From the NCBI GenBank assembly GCA_037893225.1, contig JAZGUH010000932.1, forward strand, positions 310,001-374,000: a DNA stretch of 64,000 nucleotides. Reading direction: 5' to 3'. This document shows, in pieces, positions 32,145 through 64,000 of the stretch. The notes beneath the pieces were generated by a model, which had not been told where the DNA came from, did not search any database, and saw nothing but the letters and a program-made list of their open reading frames with translations. Source of the DNA: Hippasteria phrygiana (Eukaryota > Echinodermata > Asteroidea > Valvatida > Goniasteridae). The translations under genes and the position numbers were made by a program. The stretch's first letter is position 1, and each line of letters starts with the position of its first letter.

Positions 32145-32370
32145 ATGTCTTGCGCACGAGATATATGTCGCGCGCACGAGATAAATTAAGTCGTGCGCAC
32201 GAGATACATTTAACGAAGACGATGACGAAAACGGTGAAGAACAAACGGCATCGATTATGGAATTGTTGCGCGTGTAATACGCGCGCGTTCCATCCACCAA
32301 TACCGAGCGTTTATTCGCATAGTTTTCGTTATCGTGGCCAGTGTGACCGGCCCTTAAGTCGTGCGCACGA
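32145..32370. repeat. Four copies of TCGTGCGCACGAGA-type palindromes
   Basis: GCGCACGAGATA words at about 32152, 32170, 32193 and 32357. The last two contain the full 12-bp palindrome TCGTGCGCACGA preceded by AAG. The outer copies may be the ends of a small element (CTTAAGTCGTGCGCACGAGA). Confidence 0.55.
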
Positions 32371-32399
32371 GAAAAAAAAATTGAAAGTCCGTTTAGGGG

Positions 32400-33160
32400 C
32401 TCCGTATGCATCAAATCCATTTGCAAGAAAGTAATAATACCGTCATGTGCCAAAAATAGAGGACGTTAGGGGCCCAGTCACGCAAAAATCACATTAACAA
32501 AATCGAGTTTTTGTGTTCCCATTTCTAAATTAAGAATCGCAAAAGGTTGAATTTGTTAGATGAAATGTTTTAATATTTCCAATAATGCTGTGCATTTTAA
32601 AATAAAAATATTACTTCGTTTTGAAGTTATTTACATATTTATGCTAACGACCTTTTGCCAGAAACAAACTTTGCTCCCACTGAGGGAGAGGTGAACGCAC
32701 TTCCATCATGTCGTTACATCGTTATTTATACACGGGTAAAACAAAATGCAAAGCAACCGTCCTCTTTGTTAATTACGTCAGAATGACGTTGCCCCTTGAG
32801 ACGATATTTCAATACTCTATTACCCCCAAAAAACACCGAATTTGACCAGGCCTGTAGAGCCGACGAAACGGTTGCAGAGTGCTCATACCGTGATTAAACG
32901 TAGGCCTATCATGTTCATGAAATAAACGAGTGTCGTATATCCGTTACCAGAGTCGAGAAAATAGTGCACGTTCTTTTGGGCATATTTCGAAGATGACACT
33001 TCAGATGAAAATATTTCTCGGAGTTTTGGTACTGGCCGGTATCAAGCTTTCAGATTGAAACTAATCATTGTTCGCGTTTGCTAAAGCTATATCACACCTT
33101 TTAAAATAGTTGACAGCACTTGCACAAGTGACGGCCATCAAGCAGCGCCATATCTGTACC
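32400..33160. other. No gene seen
   Basis: Unremarkable mixed sequence without ORFs over 60 codons or recognised repeats. Confidence 0.4.
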
Positions 33161-34310
33161 CGTTTGTTTCACACGAATCTGGGATCAGTGATCCAGCCGC
33201 TAGTTCGATCGCTCCATCCGTCAAGCGGAATTTGGTGTGTGAACCAACGTACAGATCACTGATCGCGATCCGGATTCGTGTGAAACAAACAGGCCTTATT
33301 AGTCACTGCATGGAGTTTAGGGTGGGAATTGAACCAGTCTACATGTACTTCGACTAGTTCCCGCACCCATTGGGACAAGGGGCCAATAACAAATTTAGCA
33401 TGCAAATGCTTCCTTGATAAAAACTGGATTACCAACCAACCTCTTTTTAACCTGCACTCCATCACTATACATAGTTTATATTAGCACAATGAGTCAAGTG
33501 CATTCATTGTTCTTGGAGCACGCCCCCCACCTGCATGTGCGTTGTTCTTCTCATCGCAGAAGTTTGCACTTTTTGGAAAGATTTCCACGTGTGGAATATT
33601 GCTTTTGGCTGGCATTCAGCTGTTGGCTTAGCATGAAAATTACATGGACTTTTGGCTGGTAACCTGTTTTTACAAAGCAAAATAATTTCCATGCTAAGCA
33701 CATTTTTGCTTATAACAGCTCTATGAAATTGGCCCCTGTGTCAATTTCACGGCAATGCCGAGCAAACAAATCTGCCGAGCATGAAACGTCTTCCTTGGTA
33801 AATACATGTATTACCAACCAAATGTTGATGTGAAGTGTATTGCTTATGGCCGGCATTTAGCCGTTTGCTTAGCATGAAAATCCCATGGCCTTTTTGCTGG
33901 TAACCTGTTTCAACATTTCTTTTAAACACATTTTTGTGCTTAGCAGCTCCGTGAAATTGGCCCCAGTTGGCCATTTATTAAACCATGGAGGGTTCGTTCC
34001 TTCCTCCCTGCTCAAACCCTGGCTACGCTTTGGCTTCCGTTCGGTTCCATCTACAAATGTAGTCCTTGTGACTTTACAATTTACCTCGTTATAACTGGTA
34101 CCTTGTATTATCAGTAATGGAAAACAAAGAAAAACAGACTTGGGACCTCTTGTTTTCCCTTGTTATAAGCAGTATGTTGTATTAACAGTGATCTTATTAT
34201 CAGGGTTCGACTGTATTCCTCAGCTCCACTGCCAATCTGAAGCCATGAGATCTTGATCAGTGATCCAATTGCTTGTTCGCTCCACCTGTGTGAAACAAAC
34301 GGGCCCAACC
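33160..34310. repeat. Inverted CCCGTTTGTTTCACAC elements and a direct repeat pair
   Basis: CCCGTTTGTTTCACACGAAT (33162) is inverted at 33276-33292 as ATTCGTGTGAAACAAACAGG, forming a 130-bp fold-back, and again at 34289-34306 as TGTGAAACAAACGGG. Inside, 33404-33740 and 33780-33966 are diverged direct copies sharing GCTTAGCATGAAAAT, GCTGGTAACCTGTTT and GTGAAATTGGCCCC. Confidence 0.65.
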
Positions 34311-34599
34311 TTGTCCGTGTTCAAATAACGGACCAATGGGAATTTACATGATCCAACCACACCGTTGTAAGGTTGTAGCGTGAAATCTAGTCACATACGG
34401 TAGCACGACTTCTACCGAGGACTTGGGCTCAGGTCCCCACTTGTATTGTTATCACTAATCCCCCATTGTCCCAAGTCCTCAATCATAATGGATAACATGT
34501 AAATGCAGTCTCGAACGGCAACAAAGCATTTTGTGTCTTTCTTAGTAAAGTAAAATTATAAATGTACATGTACTCAGATTATCAAGTCAGTCAAGGAGA

Positions 34600-35060
34600 A
34601 TGGACGAGGAACTGTAGATTCGTGCCAAGAATGGACGAGGCGAAGCCGAGTCCATTCTTGCACGAATCTACAGTTCCGAGTCTATTCTCTTACTATTTTC
34701 CCAACAACAAAGAATTATTCGAATGATTCTCACCCACCATGCTTTTGAATAAGTGTAGATTCGATCGTTTTGGTTCCCATTATATTGTTTCATTTGATTA
34801 TTTGTGTTATCCATTTTGATGTATTTTTGTTAAACGTTCTAAATGGCGATTAGAAAAATTACAGGATGGTACCGATTCGCACCACGACTGCTTTTCAATT
34901 TGTTTTCCTTTACATTTCCGCAGTACGATAATCGTAAATTTTACAAAAAACTTAACGAATCCACGGTTTACGAATCTACAGTTTTGCTTAAGATTCGTTA
35001 CGAATCTACAGTTTACTGTAGATTCGTGAAAATAATCTACACATTTTTATCAATAGTGTG
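34600..35060. repeat. Fold-back repeat with GTAGATTCGTG words
   Basis: GAACTGTAGATTCGTG...AAGAATGGACGAGGC and its inverse GGACTCGG...CACGAATCTACAGTTC form a hairpin at about 34600-34695. ACGAATCTACAGTTT recurs three times at 34970-35040. No coding potential. Confidence 0.6.
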
Positions 35061-35657
35061 ACGTCACAGAAATAGTTTAATGTCTACTCAATTTTTTAAA
35101 ATTTTATTTATTACACGAATACAAACAAATTCTCTTTACCATAAATCGTAGTGTTGGCGCTTACAGCAGGACATAATCTGATCTTTGCATGCAAAGTCAC
35201 TTCCCCATAGCGTTTTCCAATTCACCCAACAAACACCCAACTGTCTTTAATTTCCTGGAGAATTCCCCCAACTAGGAGTGGAACAATTACAAATTTTGGC
35301 TTTGCCATTTCTAAGTTCATTTTTGGTATCTTTTATAGTAAAGTAAAACATTATCACATATGTCTACCCTGAAAAAAAAATTCCTGTTTACTACAATATA
35401 AATTGCACTTGGTCTTGGTGATAGTGGTGCATCTTGTGCAGGTAGTTGGGAGGCTACCTTTTCCCCCCAACTAGATTTTTCCCTTTTGTGTTTTAAGAAT
35501 TTGCAAGTGGCACCCCTTTCACAACCAGTATTACCTTCACCAACTTTTCAAAAGATATTCCTGGAAAAACAAATTTGGAGTCAAATCTTTGAAACTTTTT
35601 GTAATCCCACTCCCCAATTCCAAAACAGATGCATCCAACAATGCTGCTGCTTTCTGG

Positions 35658-56454
<20,797 letters not shown>

Positions 56455-56694
56455 GATCGGTGCAACCACAGAGCAAGAAACAGGGCAACAATGGCTGGAA
56501 AACTCGCTGCTGGTAGTCTAGTCGTGAATCGAATTACAGCGTCAATAACTGATACAAAGTGTGTTCAGGACTGGACGCTATCACGTTTATATTCTCTATG
56601 CTCGTACAGATTGCAAATAAAGAAGTTCTTTCGCGTGACAAGCTACTTCGCACCAAATTCAAGTACGGAAAGCTTCCTGCGAGCTAGCTGCGAC

Positions 56695-56752
56695 CACGTG
56701 CATTTCAAAGAAAACGATCACGTGCTTTTACATTCCGGAATCAAATCACGTG
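56695..56752 (-). promoter_or_regulatory. Three CACGTG boxes upstream of the protease start
   Basis: CACGTG at 56695-56700, 56719-56724 and 56747-56752, two in the context TCACGTGC. They lie 241-298 bp upstream of the ATG. TCACGTG is the core of CLEAR elements bound by MiT/TFE factors in promoters of lysosomal genes, including cathepsin D; binding here is inferred. Confidence 0.6.
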
Positions 56753-56946
56753 CATTTTACTAAACGCTTATTAAACGGCTGTTTTATGGTTGTGCTTGAG
56801 GCTGCACGTACTGGTAGTAGGTGGTTGGGCGATTGAACCAATTTTTTCAGGCATCGAGCAAACAGAAGATGAATTTGTGATACTAATCTGTCATGAATTC
56901 ACCTTCCGTTCGCTCGATCCCTATCCCTTCGTGGTCGCCAAATGTT

Positions 56947-56974
56947 GCCCCCCCCCCCCCCCCCCCCCCCCCCA
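56947..56974. repeat. Poly(C) tract
   Basis: About 27 C in a row, followed by AGGTGATGG. It separates the promoter region from the intergenic DNA. Confidence 0.95.
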
Positions 56975-56999
56975 GGTGATGGAAAACACATCACCTCAG

Positions 57000-57985
57000 G
57001 AGGTACATTAAAGGGGGTTGATCCCAGAACCTCTGTACAAATGAAAAGACAAATGGAGACACTGGTGAGCTGGCTGAAATCACTGTGGACTGTATTGCAT
57101 CTGGGATCAGAATCCCATATTCTCAAATATCACAAGCACAAGAACTAAAACTAAAAATATACTCTAACTTCATTCGTAACCAGTACATGTACCAGTAATC
57201 AGTTGGTAAAACACCAACTCAGCGATCAAAAATACCATTCTGTTACACAAATCTAGTAAGTACATATCTGCAATAATACAATACCATACAATATTCAAGA
57301 ACAATTGTTCAGTCAGGAGACTCTCCCTAATAATCAAATACACTTTTATCATCACTTATGTACATGTACTTCAGGATACTAGACTTGCCAAGTCACTGAC
57401 TGTTTATCTTCTGGTACCTGTCCTCTAGTGCACTGACCCTAATTAGTTATGCATGACTGATTTTGACCATGCTGCTCAGACACATGGCTCAGGCCTCTCT
57501 TGCATCATGTCCCTAGACAAAGGAAACTGTATTCTATACATGTACACTGTACAATGGTGGCCTTAGTAAAACTACACTTGGACCTACCTTGCCACAACTA
57601 TTACATAAAAAAGGGCAATCAAATATCAGTAGAAACTTAAATCTTATAAGAATGTTGTTTATTTTTTATCCTGAAGCAGCTAGTTACGTGTAGTACTAAC
57701 AGGCTCAAATCGCTAGTAATTCTCCACGAAGTTATTCATCATTCAACGGTTTCATTTTCACTTTTGCTCAGCGGTTCCGAAATCATTTTATTTCTTCAGC
57801 AATTGGCATCCTGTGCGTGTGAGCGGCAATGTAGCATGAAATTTTGTCACCATGAAATAATGCTAGTATTGCACACAATAGGCTAAGTGATCGATGAATC
57901 GAGTATTGGGAGAGTGGCCCGTCACGTGAGAGGGTTTAACCAATAATTGGGGGGAGGGGGGGGGGGGGTAATAAACGGGAAAGGA
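57000..57985. other. Intergenic, no gene seen
   Basis: AT-rich with several TACATGTAC words. No ORF over 61 codons and no recognised element. Confidence 0.4.
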
Positions 57986-57987
57986 AT

Positions 57988-58187
57988 CAGGGACGGATCT
58001 AGGTTTTAACTAAGGGGGGGGGGGGGGTTTACCTGAGGTGATTGGCCTACACACCCCAGCGTGCCGAAGGCACGCCTTGCTAGGGGGTCCGGGGCATTAA
58101 ACCCGTACAGCCCAAAGGGGGGAGGGGGGGGGGGGGGGTTAAACCCCCCAAACCCCCCCCCCCCCCCCCGTAGATCCGCCACTGGGA
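57988..58187. mobile_element. G/C-tract MITE with GGATCTA ends
   Basis: CAGGGACGGATCTAGG at the left, inverted right end CAGTGGCGGATCTACG. The interior is mostly G runs then C runs, with AGCGTGCCGAAGGCACGC as a central palindrome. Confidence 0.65.
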
Positions 58188-58354
58188 ATAAAAGCCCCGG
58201 CTTCATTTTCTTCTTCTCAATGTTGACATGTTCTTTTTCTCTACATAGTCTTTTCATGTTATGGTTGTTTTTATGCATTTTTGTACCTATTTATTATTGT
58301 GTAGTTATTTGTATAACAATTTTCTTGTTGTCAACGTTAGAATATGTTTGTGTA

Positions 58355-58378
58355 AATAATAATAATAATAATAATAAA
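58355..58378. repeat. (AAT)n microsatellite
   Basis: Seven AAT units. Confidence 0.9.
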
Positions 58379-58875
58379 ACAAAAAAATTCGTGAAGTAAT
58401 TATTTAGAAACTGCACGTGGGCGGATTCTTTTTGTTATATGTCTCACAGTAATCTTGTTATTGGTAGAAAAATAGCAAGTGCCCTCCTGACAAAGCACTA
58501 CTGCCTTTTCGTTTGCATTTTGTCCAGTTTTTCAATAGCTTTTCTCTGAATACCATTAGTATTGCTTATTGTATACTTTTGTTGTATTTGTTAGGCATGT
58601 TAAGCTTATAAGGTGAATACCGCTGTCCAGATTCAGCCGAGACACAGGTGAGTTTATACCCAGCAAGATATAGGACCAATTAGGGGTATACCCCTCATTG
58701 TTCCTACATACCATATACGCATTTCAAACACCTAACACACCCACCGGATATCTGAAAGGAATTCCTGAGAAGTTATGGGAGCCAATAACCAACACAAAAG
58801 AGAGGGTTCCTTTTGTCCCATATCTTGCTTCAAATGGGTGAGTTGAGGCCGTAAGGGAAGAAATTGAATTCCCTA

Positions 58876-59433
58876 CACATAGGCCATCAGCCTGGGGCAT
58901 ATGATGCACGATATGGGGCAGAGCGAACCCCCCCCCCCCTCTTTTGGTCATTGTGTTCCCGGAATCTCAGGAATTCTTTTCAGAAGTCTAGGGGGGGATG
59001 TGTTAGGTAACAATAGTCTGGAGAGTGTATAGGGTATAAGGACAAAAAGGGGGGTACCCCTCTGCCCCATATCGTGCTGGGTATAGCCTGGGGGGTTGGT
59101 CGGTATCAAAATGAGGGGAATAATGCTCCTGGTGATTTTTGGCATTGCAGCGGTGGCAGCTTTTTGAGTGTTATCACCCGTTAACAAAAAATGGCCGCCA
59201 AAATGCTTGTTACCACATATAATTAATCCGGTAACAGGTATATTGGCGGCCATTTTCAAAAAAATATAATTGAAAAGTGATAACACCCAAAAAGCTGCCA
59301 CCGCTAACGCTGCAATGCTATCCCACATTTTCTAACTCTAGGTGTGCATACCTTGCCAAAAATCGCTATGAGCATTACTCCTCTCGATCAATTGATACCG
59401 GTAGCCCAATTTTTGGACCGAGGCTGATGGCAT
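58876..59433. mobile_element. Palindromic MITE copy 2 (59092-59433) and a related inverted pair
   Basis: 59092-59433 matches 42285-42678 (AGCCTGGGGGGTTGGTCGG...GGACCGAGGCTGATGGC) but lacks about 40 bp of the left arm. Just before it, CATATGATGCACGATATGGG (58898) and CTCTGCCCCATATCGTGCTG (59070) form another inverted pair. Confidence 0.65.
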
Positions 59434-59617
59434 AACAGGATCTTTTGGCCGTATCGCAAGAACAACCAACACATAAAACACAAACTTCTTAACCTATATG
59501 TGGTGTAACTGGGTGAATTTCTGTGTCGGGTGGGGGAATCACCATGGGGGTGCACACATTTTGTTCAAGGGGAACTGAAAGTACATGAACTGCAGCTTGT
59601 ATAATTTCAAGATTTTA

Positions 59618-59693
59618 AATGGGGGGGGGGGGGGGGGGCACGGATGTCATCGGGGGGGGGGGGGGGGGGTGCCCCCCCCCCCCGTTCCCCCTC
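59618..59693. repeat. Poly(G) and poly(C) tracts
   Basis: Two G runs (59621-59637, 59652-59669) and a C run (59672-59683). Confidence 0.9.
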
Positions 59694-60675
59694 GTTACAA
59701 CACACTGCCTATACTGCACAAAAACTTCCGACTAAAATCTCAAAATTAAAGGTTGTGCCAAGGCTAGTCCTAAACGGTTGGGGTCGGTTTTTCCTTGAAT
59801 TCCGTCGGATCGGGTTGGTTCAAACACGTTCACGTATACGTTGCAAGGGGCATGCAATTAAGTTTCTGCATATGCGCTGAATTAAAATAAATTTCCATAA
59901 GATACAGCAGCAATGTCTTCCAATGTAAAAAAAAAAAAGGCTTGAAGGATACAATGGAACGCCGCCCATTTGGCTATACCGAACACCATCCTTGGCTCCC
60001 AAATTTTGTGTACAAAACTGACCGAACATTGCTGTTAAAAAAAGGCAACGGATGAAAAGAATGTACTGGGCATTTTTCGGCTGTTTGTAGTTCCCAAACG
60101 GCCGCAGCTTTATTTTAAAGAGTGACAGGTCGCTATTATTTCCCCAAGGAATAGAAGGAAAAAGACAACTATTGCTTTAGAATCCGGTAAGCTTGGAAAG
60201 TATGAACGTATAATTACATAATTCAATGGCCGGCACGTATTTATCGCTATACCAACAATCACTAGACCGAACCAAATCTGTGGATCCCGCGATGTTCGTT
60301 ATAGCGGCGTTCCACTGTATCAGTTTTCGGTTTTGGAGTACTTGATGGAACTGGCTGTGAAACTGGTTTGTTACTCGAATTTTTTTTTCAGCCAGTTTGG
60401 CATAAATACATGTATTATGTAAAAGTAACAACTTAGCTACATCGGTTTAACGTTACATGCTTTATTGCCCATATTGGATTCTGACTAATGATGAGCCTGT
60501 ATTGTCATTGTTCCAATTTGGGCATTAGTAATTGATTAATGGCACATTCGCATGTAGAAATCAGTATTTTTAAGAGCTTAAAAATCACATTTTCCCAAGT
60601 AAAAAATTGGTTGAATTTTGTGTGTGTGTTCAGGGCAACCATATAGAGGTTTCTAAGTAGAAATTCGGTTGTTAA

Positions 60676-61277
60676 AGGGACACATTGCTTTGGATTTTGC
60701 GATTTGGGCTATAAAACTGAAATGGATATGGTTGGGGAGCTTTTTAAAAAGTAGAATATAAAGATTCACATAACTATCCCTTCAAATTGCGTGGTTTTTG
60801 TTTAATTTCGTGACAAATAACGGTCCGCCATTTTGTAGAACCAAATTTTTGACTCCACAAAATAGCGGACCGTGTTCACCAGTCGTATTTACAGTCGCAG
60901 CTGGTTGAAGTACGTTCTGTTGATCCATTTTGATGTACTGTGGCACGGCGCGCAGCACTGGCTATATGTGTCGCGAGGTAGAGAATGGTACCTGGCGATC
61001 ATCTGATAGGTTTACAAGGCCACTGGCTGCGGCGCCAGCCTAAAGACTCTTACAGCGTATTCTGCGCATTATTTAGACGGTGGTATTTACTACTGCAAAT
61101 AAGTCTATGTTTCGCGGGTCAGATGTCAGGGGTCAGAGGCAAATTTTTTGTTTTGTAATCACTACTAACTAATTACAACACATTATACGTGTTTTTTTTG
61201 CATGAACAACTCTTATAAAAGATAAGGAACATTCCCAAACAGCAAAATTTCATGACATTTGAAGGCAATGTGTCCCT
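60676..61277. mobile_element. 602-bp TTAA-flanked MITE
   Basis: AGGGACACATTGC at the left and inverted at the right (GCAATGTGTCCCT); TTAA on both sides (60672-60675, 61278-61281). Inside, GGTCCGCCATTTTGTAG and its inverse CAAAATAGCGGACCG form a small hairpin. Confidence 0.85.
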
Positions 61278-61573
61278 TTAACCAAAATGTCAAGGTTGGG
61301 CACTTTTCATGTCAATTCTTACTGGACTTGTGAAAAAAAATCTATGGCTAATGGAAATAGAGGGGCATCAATAGTTTTAGAAAAAGAACAGACACGGGAT
61401 AATAAATTAAATTTAAGGGGCATTACTCAGAGTAGGCCTATGCATTTTACCTGAAATATGAAAAAACCTATGTCTAATGAAAATGAAGGGCCATCAAATG
61501 TGGTAGGAAGAGAACAGAGGACACGGGATAATCAAATTATACAAATAGTGAGAGCAATGTAAAGGAGAAGTAT

Positions 61574-61604
61574 CTTGTTTGTTTGTTTGTTTGTTTGTTT
61601 GTTT
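61574..61604. repeat. (GTTT)n microsatellite
   Basis: Seven GTTT units. Confidence 0.9.
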
Positions 61605-61853
61605 CAGTTAAAAATATTTTGTGGGGTCATGTAGGGAACTTGATCCTAAACCATCTATATTAGGGTATTCTAAATCAAGTCCTATTTGTTCTGTTTGAAG
61701 ATTCCTCCCCCCCCTAAGATTAATGGCCTTGAAGTATATTTTTACCCTACAATGCACTATGTCCGTAATACATACATGTACATGCACTTTTCTATTTGGA
61801 GTATACAATAAGGAAGGCTTCCTGGGTCCGAGTAATGAATTTCAAGCCAACTT

Positions 61854-62264
61854 TTGCTTAATATTATTATCCACATTGGTCTTACTTCTATGGTAATGGT
61901 AAAAATCCCATTTATATTTCATCAAACCCTGCTCCCATCAGTCTCAGCCGACATTTATTGCTCAAAAGATAAGAAACATCTATTATTTTCATTAGGTCCT
62001 TCACTGGACCTGTGGATTAATGACAAGATGATCAATTCTGTAACTCCTGCCAGACTCAATAGTTTGTTAATTCATTCAGCTGACAGACAGAATAAGAAAC
62101 GCATTATTATAGAAATTCCAAAGGCAGAATATTATTATTTTACTGGAACATTCAAACACCCGAAACCTACTTCCAAAAATGTAAGGCTCTCCGAGCCTTA
62201 CATTTTTGGAAGTACCCGAAACCCACCCGACGTCCATGCCGACCTAGGCTACCTCCTATACTAG
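61854..62264 (+). CDS. Unassigned 136-codon ORF
   Basis: Reads SADIYCSKDKKHLLFSLGPS...LWINDKMINSVTPARLNSLL and KKRIIIEIPKAEYYYF, which looks more protein-like than the surrounding noise. I recognise no family. Its last third crosses a 20-bp-arm hairpin (ACTTCCAAAAATGTAAGGCT, 62170-62212), so at least the C-terminus is suspect. Possibly one exon or a relic; low confidence. Confidence 0.2.
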   Translation: MLNIIIHIGLTSMVMVKIPFIFHQTLLPSVSADIYCSKDKKHLLFSLGPSLDLWINDKMINSVTPARLNSLLIHSADRQNKKRIIIEIPKAEYYYFTGTFKHPKPTSKNVRLSEPYIFGSTRNPPDVHADLGYLLY

Positions 62265-62904
62265 CATTTCTCATGCTCATCCCCAATCCAACTGAGGGGT
62301 TTTCGATGCCAATCAAATCGCCTAATTTTCCACGGCTATAGGGTTATTTCCTTCTCACTGCCTACCACCAGTTGCTTCAACTTCTGTGAACAAATCACAA
62401 ATTTGTTCCATCTGAGACGACTGTAAAGATGAAAATCCTGCCTTTTTCGGAGTCAACGATGTGGCACACACATCGTGTCGTGGACGCCGCCATGTTTACA
62501 TCCTCGTATGCAAAAAAGGAAAGATTCGCACAGGTCGCACCGCGTGGACCCTGGAAACAAGCGTGAGCCTGTTGTTTATCTTTTGCGCTGACGGGGCTCA
62601 AATTTAGGGAATAATCAGGGCCCAATTTTGGGGTGAGAATGCAACTTTTGAGTTGGGGAAAATCTAGGGTGTATTCAGCATGGTCAAAGCTACCCAACAA
62701 CCCCAAAATCAGGTTGCCTAAACATTTTAAGACGAACTTGAACGATACAGCCTTCAGCTGACGGCCTGATGCAACGAGCGCGCCATCACGGTGAAGACAT
62801 AAGTTTTCGAGCTGTGATACGTTTTGGCTGGATAGCTCGTTTTGCGCGGGCGGACTGTTTACGGCCGCTATTGACCTATCGCGGTCGAATCGCGTCAACG
62901 CAGC

Positions 62905-63794
62905 TAGTCTTGGTTCCAAGACGTTCTTAGCGGTGCGACGTATAGCGCGCACGGCCGGCCGACAGCGCCCTCTTGCTACACACACACACGCCACGGCCAA
63001 ATCGCTACCCCCGTCTTGGGAATTTCGCAAGTTCTGCTCGCGAAATCGCGAGCAGAACTGTGTGGCATTTGCATGCGCGTGTGACGTAGCTACATTATTG
63101 CATGTAAATAGCCAACACTCACTAGTCTAGTTTCTGTACCCAAGTCGGGTTTACGTGTACGTACGTATGAACGTGCAGCGCAGTACCAAGCCATTCGTTG
63201 TTTGTTGGAAAACATGTCTGACCGCGTGGACCAAGCGATCGATTTTACAGCAAAAAACTGGGCTTTGGAAAGGTAAAAAGTCATCAGATCAGTGCCATTC
63301 ATCAATTTGTACGTGACCATGATTTGTTTGTTAATTTACCAACGGGATTTGGCAAGAGTGTAATTTTTCAAGCTGCTCCATTGGTCTTAGATTTCTTAAA
63401 CGAAGCATGGAGGTGTTTCATACCTCCATGAATTGAACATCTGGGACTGAAATTGGCAGAGATAACGTCTGATATTCCAGATCACATTTTTTGAACAATC
63501 CGAAGATTTCTCAATCCTGTTTGCCAGTCCAGAATCACTCTGCTCAGAACGTTAACTGACTAGTAAGTTATTACTTAAACATGAGTTTCCTCCAGTGCGC
63601 AAGCGCGATTATTCGTTTGACCCGCCTGTTAAATTATGCATGAGCAGGTCGCGCGCGCTCCCTTGCCAAATGCCCAAGACGTTCTTAGCGATTTGGATTG
63701 GCGTGTGTGTGTGTGTGTGTGTAGCTAGAGGGCGCTGTCGTGCGCGCTGTACGTCGAACCGCGCTAAAATAAGGACGTCTTGGAACCAAGACTA
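62905..63794 (+). mobile_element. 890-bp TIR element with 9-bp target duplication (MULE-like)
   Basis: TAGTCTTGGTTCCAAGACGT at the left is inverted at the right, with homology extending about 100 bp through GCGCGCACG, ACAGCGCCCTCT and (AC)n. CAACGCAGC flanks both sides (62896-62904, 63795-63803). A 9-bp duplication and long TIR fit Mutator-like elements. It carries the RecQ-like fragment. Confidence 0.8.
63214..63431 (+). pseudogene. RecQ-like helicase N-terminal fragment, frameshifted
   Basis: ATG 63214 starts MSDRVDQAIDFTAKNWALE. The frame stops at 63274; one frame over, from about 63279, it continues SHQISAIHQFVRDHDLFVNL then PTGFGKSVIFQAAPLVLDFL (motif 0 and Walker A of RecQ-type helicases) and ends at a TGA, 63429-63431. 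Motifs II-VI are absent. One frameshift plus 3' truncation inside an 890-bp TIR element. Confidence 0.75.
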
Positions 63795-64000
63795 CAACGC
63801 AGCTAGCCCATCCTCGACTCCATGGGCGCGTGTGCGTTCCTTGGTTTCGATGCATGTCATATATTTTGTAGTCACACGACAAAGGCATTCCGGAATTAGC
63901 AACAAGGATTCGTCACTTCGTGAAAACTGCGAAGATTGGTAAGACGTGGTTAAATGTGTAAAACAAGCTGAAGTAAACACTGGTTGCATGGTTCCTTGAA

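Noticed and set aside
62395..63030. 211-codon minus-strand ORF
   Set aside because: Crosses the TIR of the 890-bp element and an (AC)n run; composition varies abruptly and no domain is visible.

Overview
The window is animal nuclear DNA, very rich in repeats. The genes have GT-AG introns of 0.8-5.3 kb, and the rest is layered transposable elements. I cannot fix the species from sequence alone. The mixture (Maverick-like virus genes, a Penelope-like element, Tx1-like LINEs, tRNA-derived SINEs, frequent TACATGTA words) suggests a marine invertebrate; echinoderm or a similar deuterostome is my best guess.

Region 1 (1-4.5 kb and 27.3-31.2 kb) is one integrated Maverick/Polinton- or adintovirus-like element, now in two halves. 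The left half holds an unknown structural-type ORF, a retroviral-type integrase, a membrane/coiled-coil protein, a double-jelly-roll-type major capsid protein and an A32-type packaging ATPase. The right half holds a run of small membrane, basic and coiled-coil genes. Most are frameshifted. No DNA polymerase is visible, but the element runs off the left edge of the window.

Region 2 (4.5-27.3 kb) is a 22.8-kb insertion that splits that element. It has matching inverted ends (CACTGTAAAAT...) and a TA target duplication. Nested in it are a perfect 124-bp-arm palindrome, a TIR element with a tyrosine-recombinase-like coding remnant, a Penelope-like reverse transcriptase between inverted repeats, an array of cAMP-response-element-like palindromes, a fold-back SINE cluster, two fused Tx1-like LINE copies and a 442-bp MITE.

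Region 3 (31.2-35.1 kb) is intergenic DNA with several inverted-repeat elements.

Region 4 (35.7-56.5 kb, minus strand) is the only intact host gene: a nine-exon cathepsin D-like aspartic protease of 406 residues. All exon phases join, both catalytic Asp motifs are present, and three CACGTG boxes lie just upstream of the start. Its introns are packed with MITEs, SINEs and fold-back elements, several with clear target duplications (hAT 8 bp, TTAA type, TA type).

Region 5 (56.8-64 kb) is intergenic: G/C homopolymer-rich repeats, a TTAA-flanked MITE, one unassigned 136-codon ORF, and an 890-bp TIR element with a 9-bp duplication that carries a fragment of a RecQ-like helicase.
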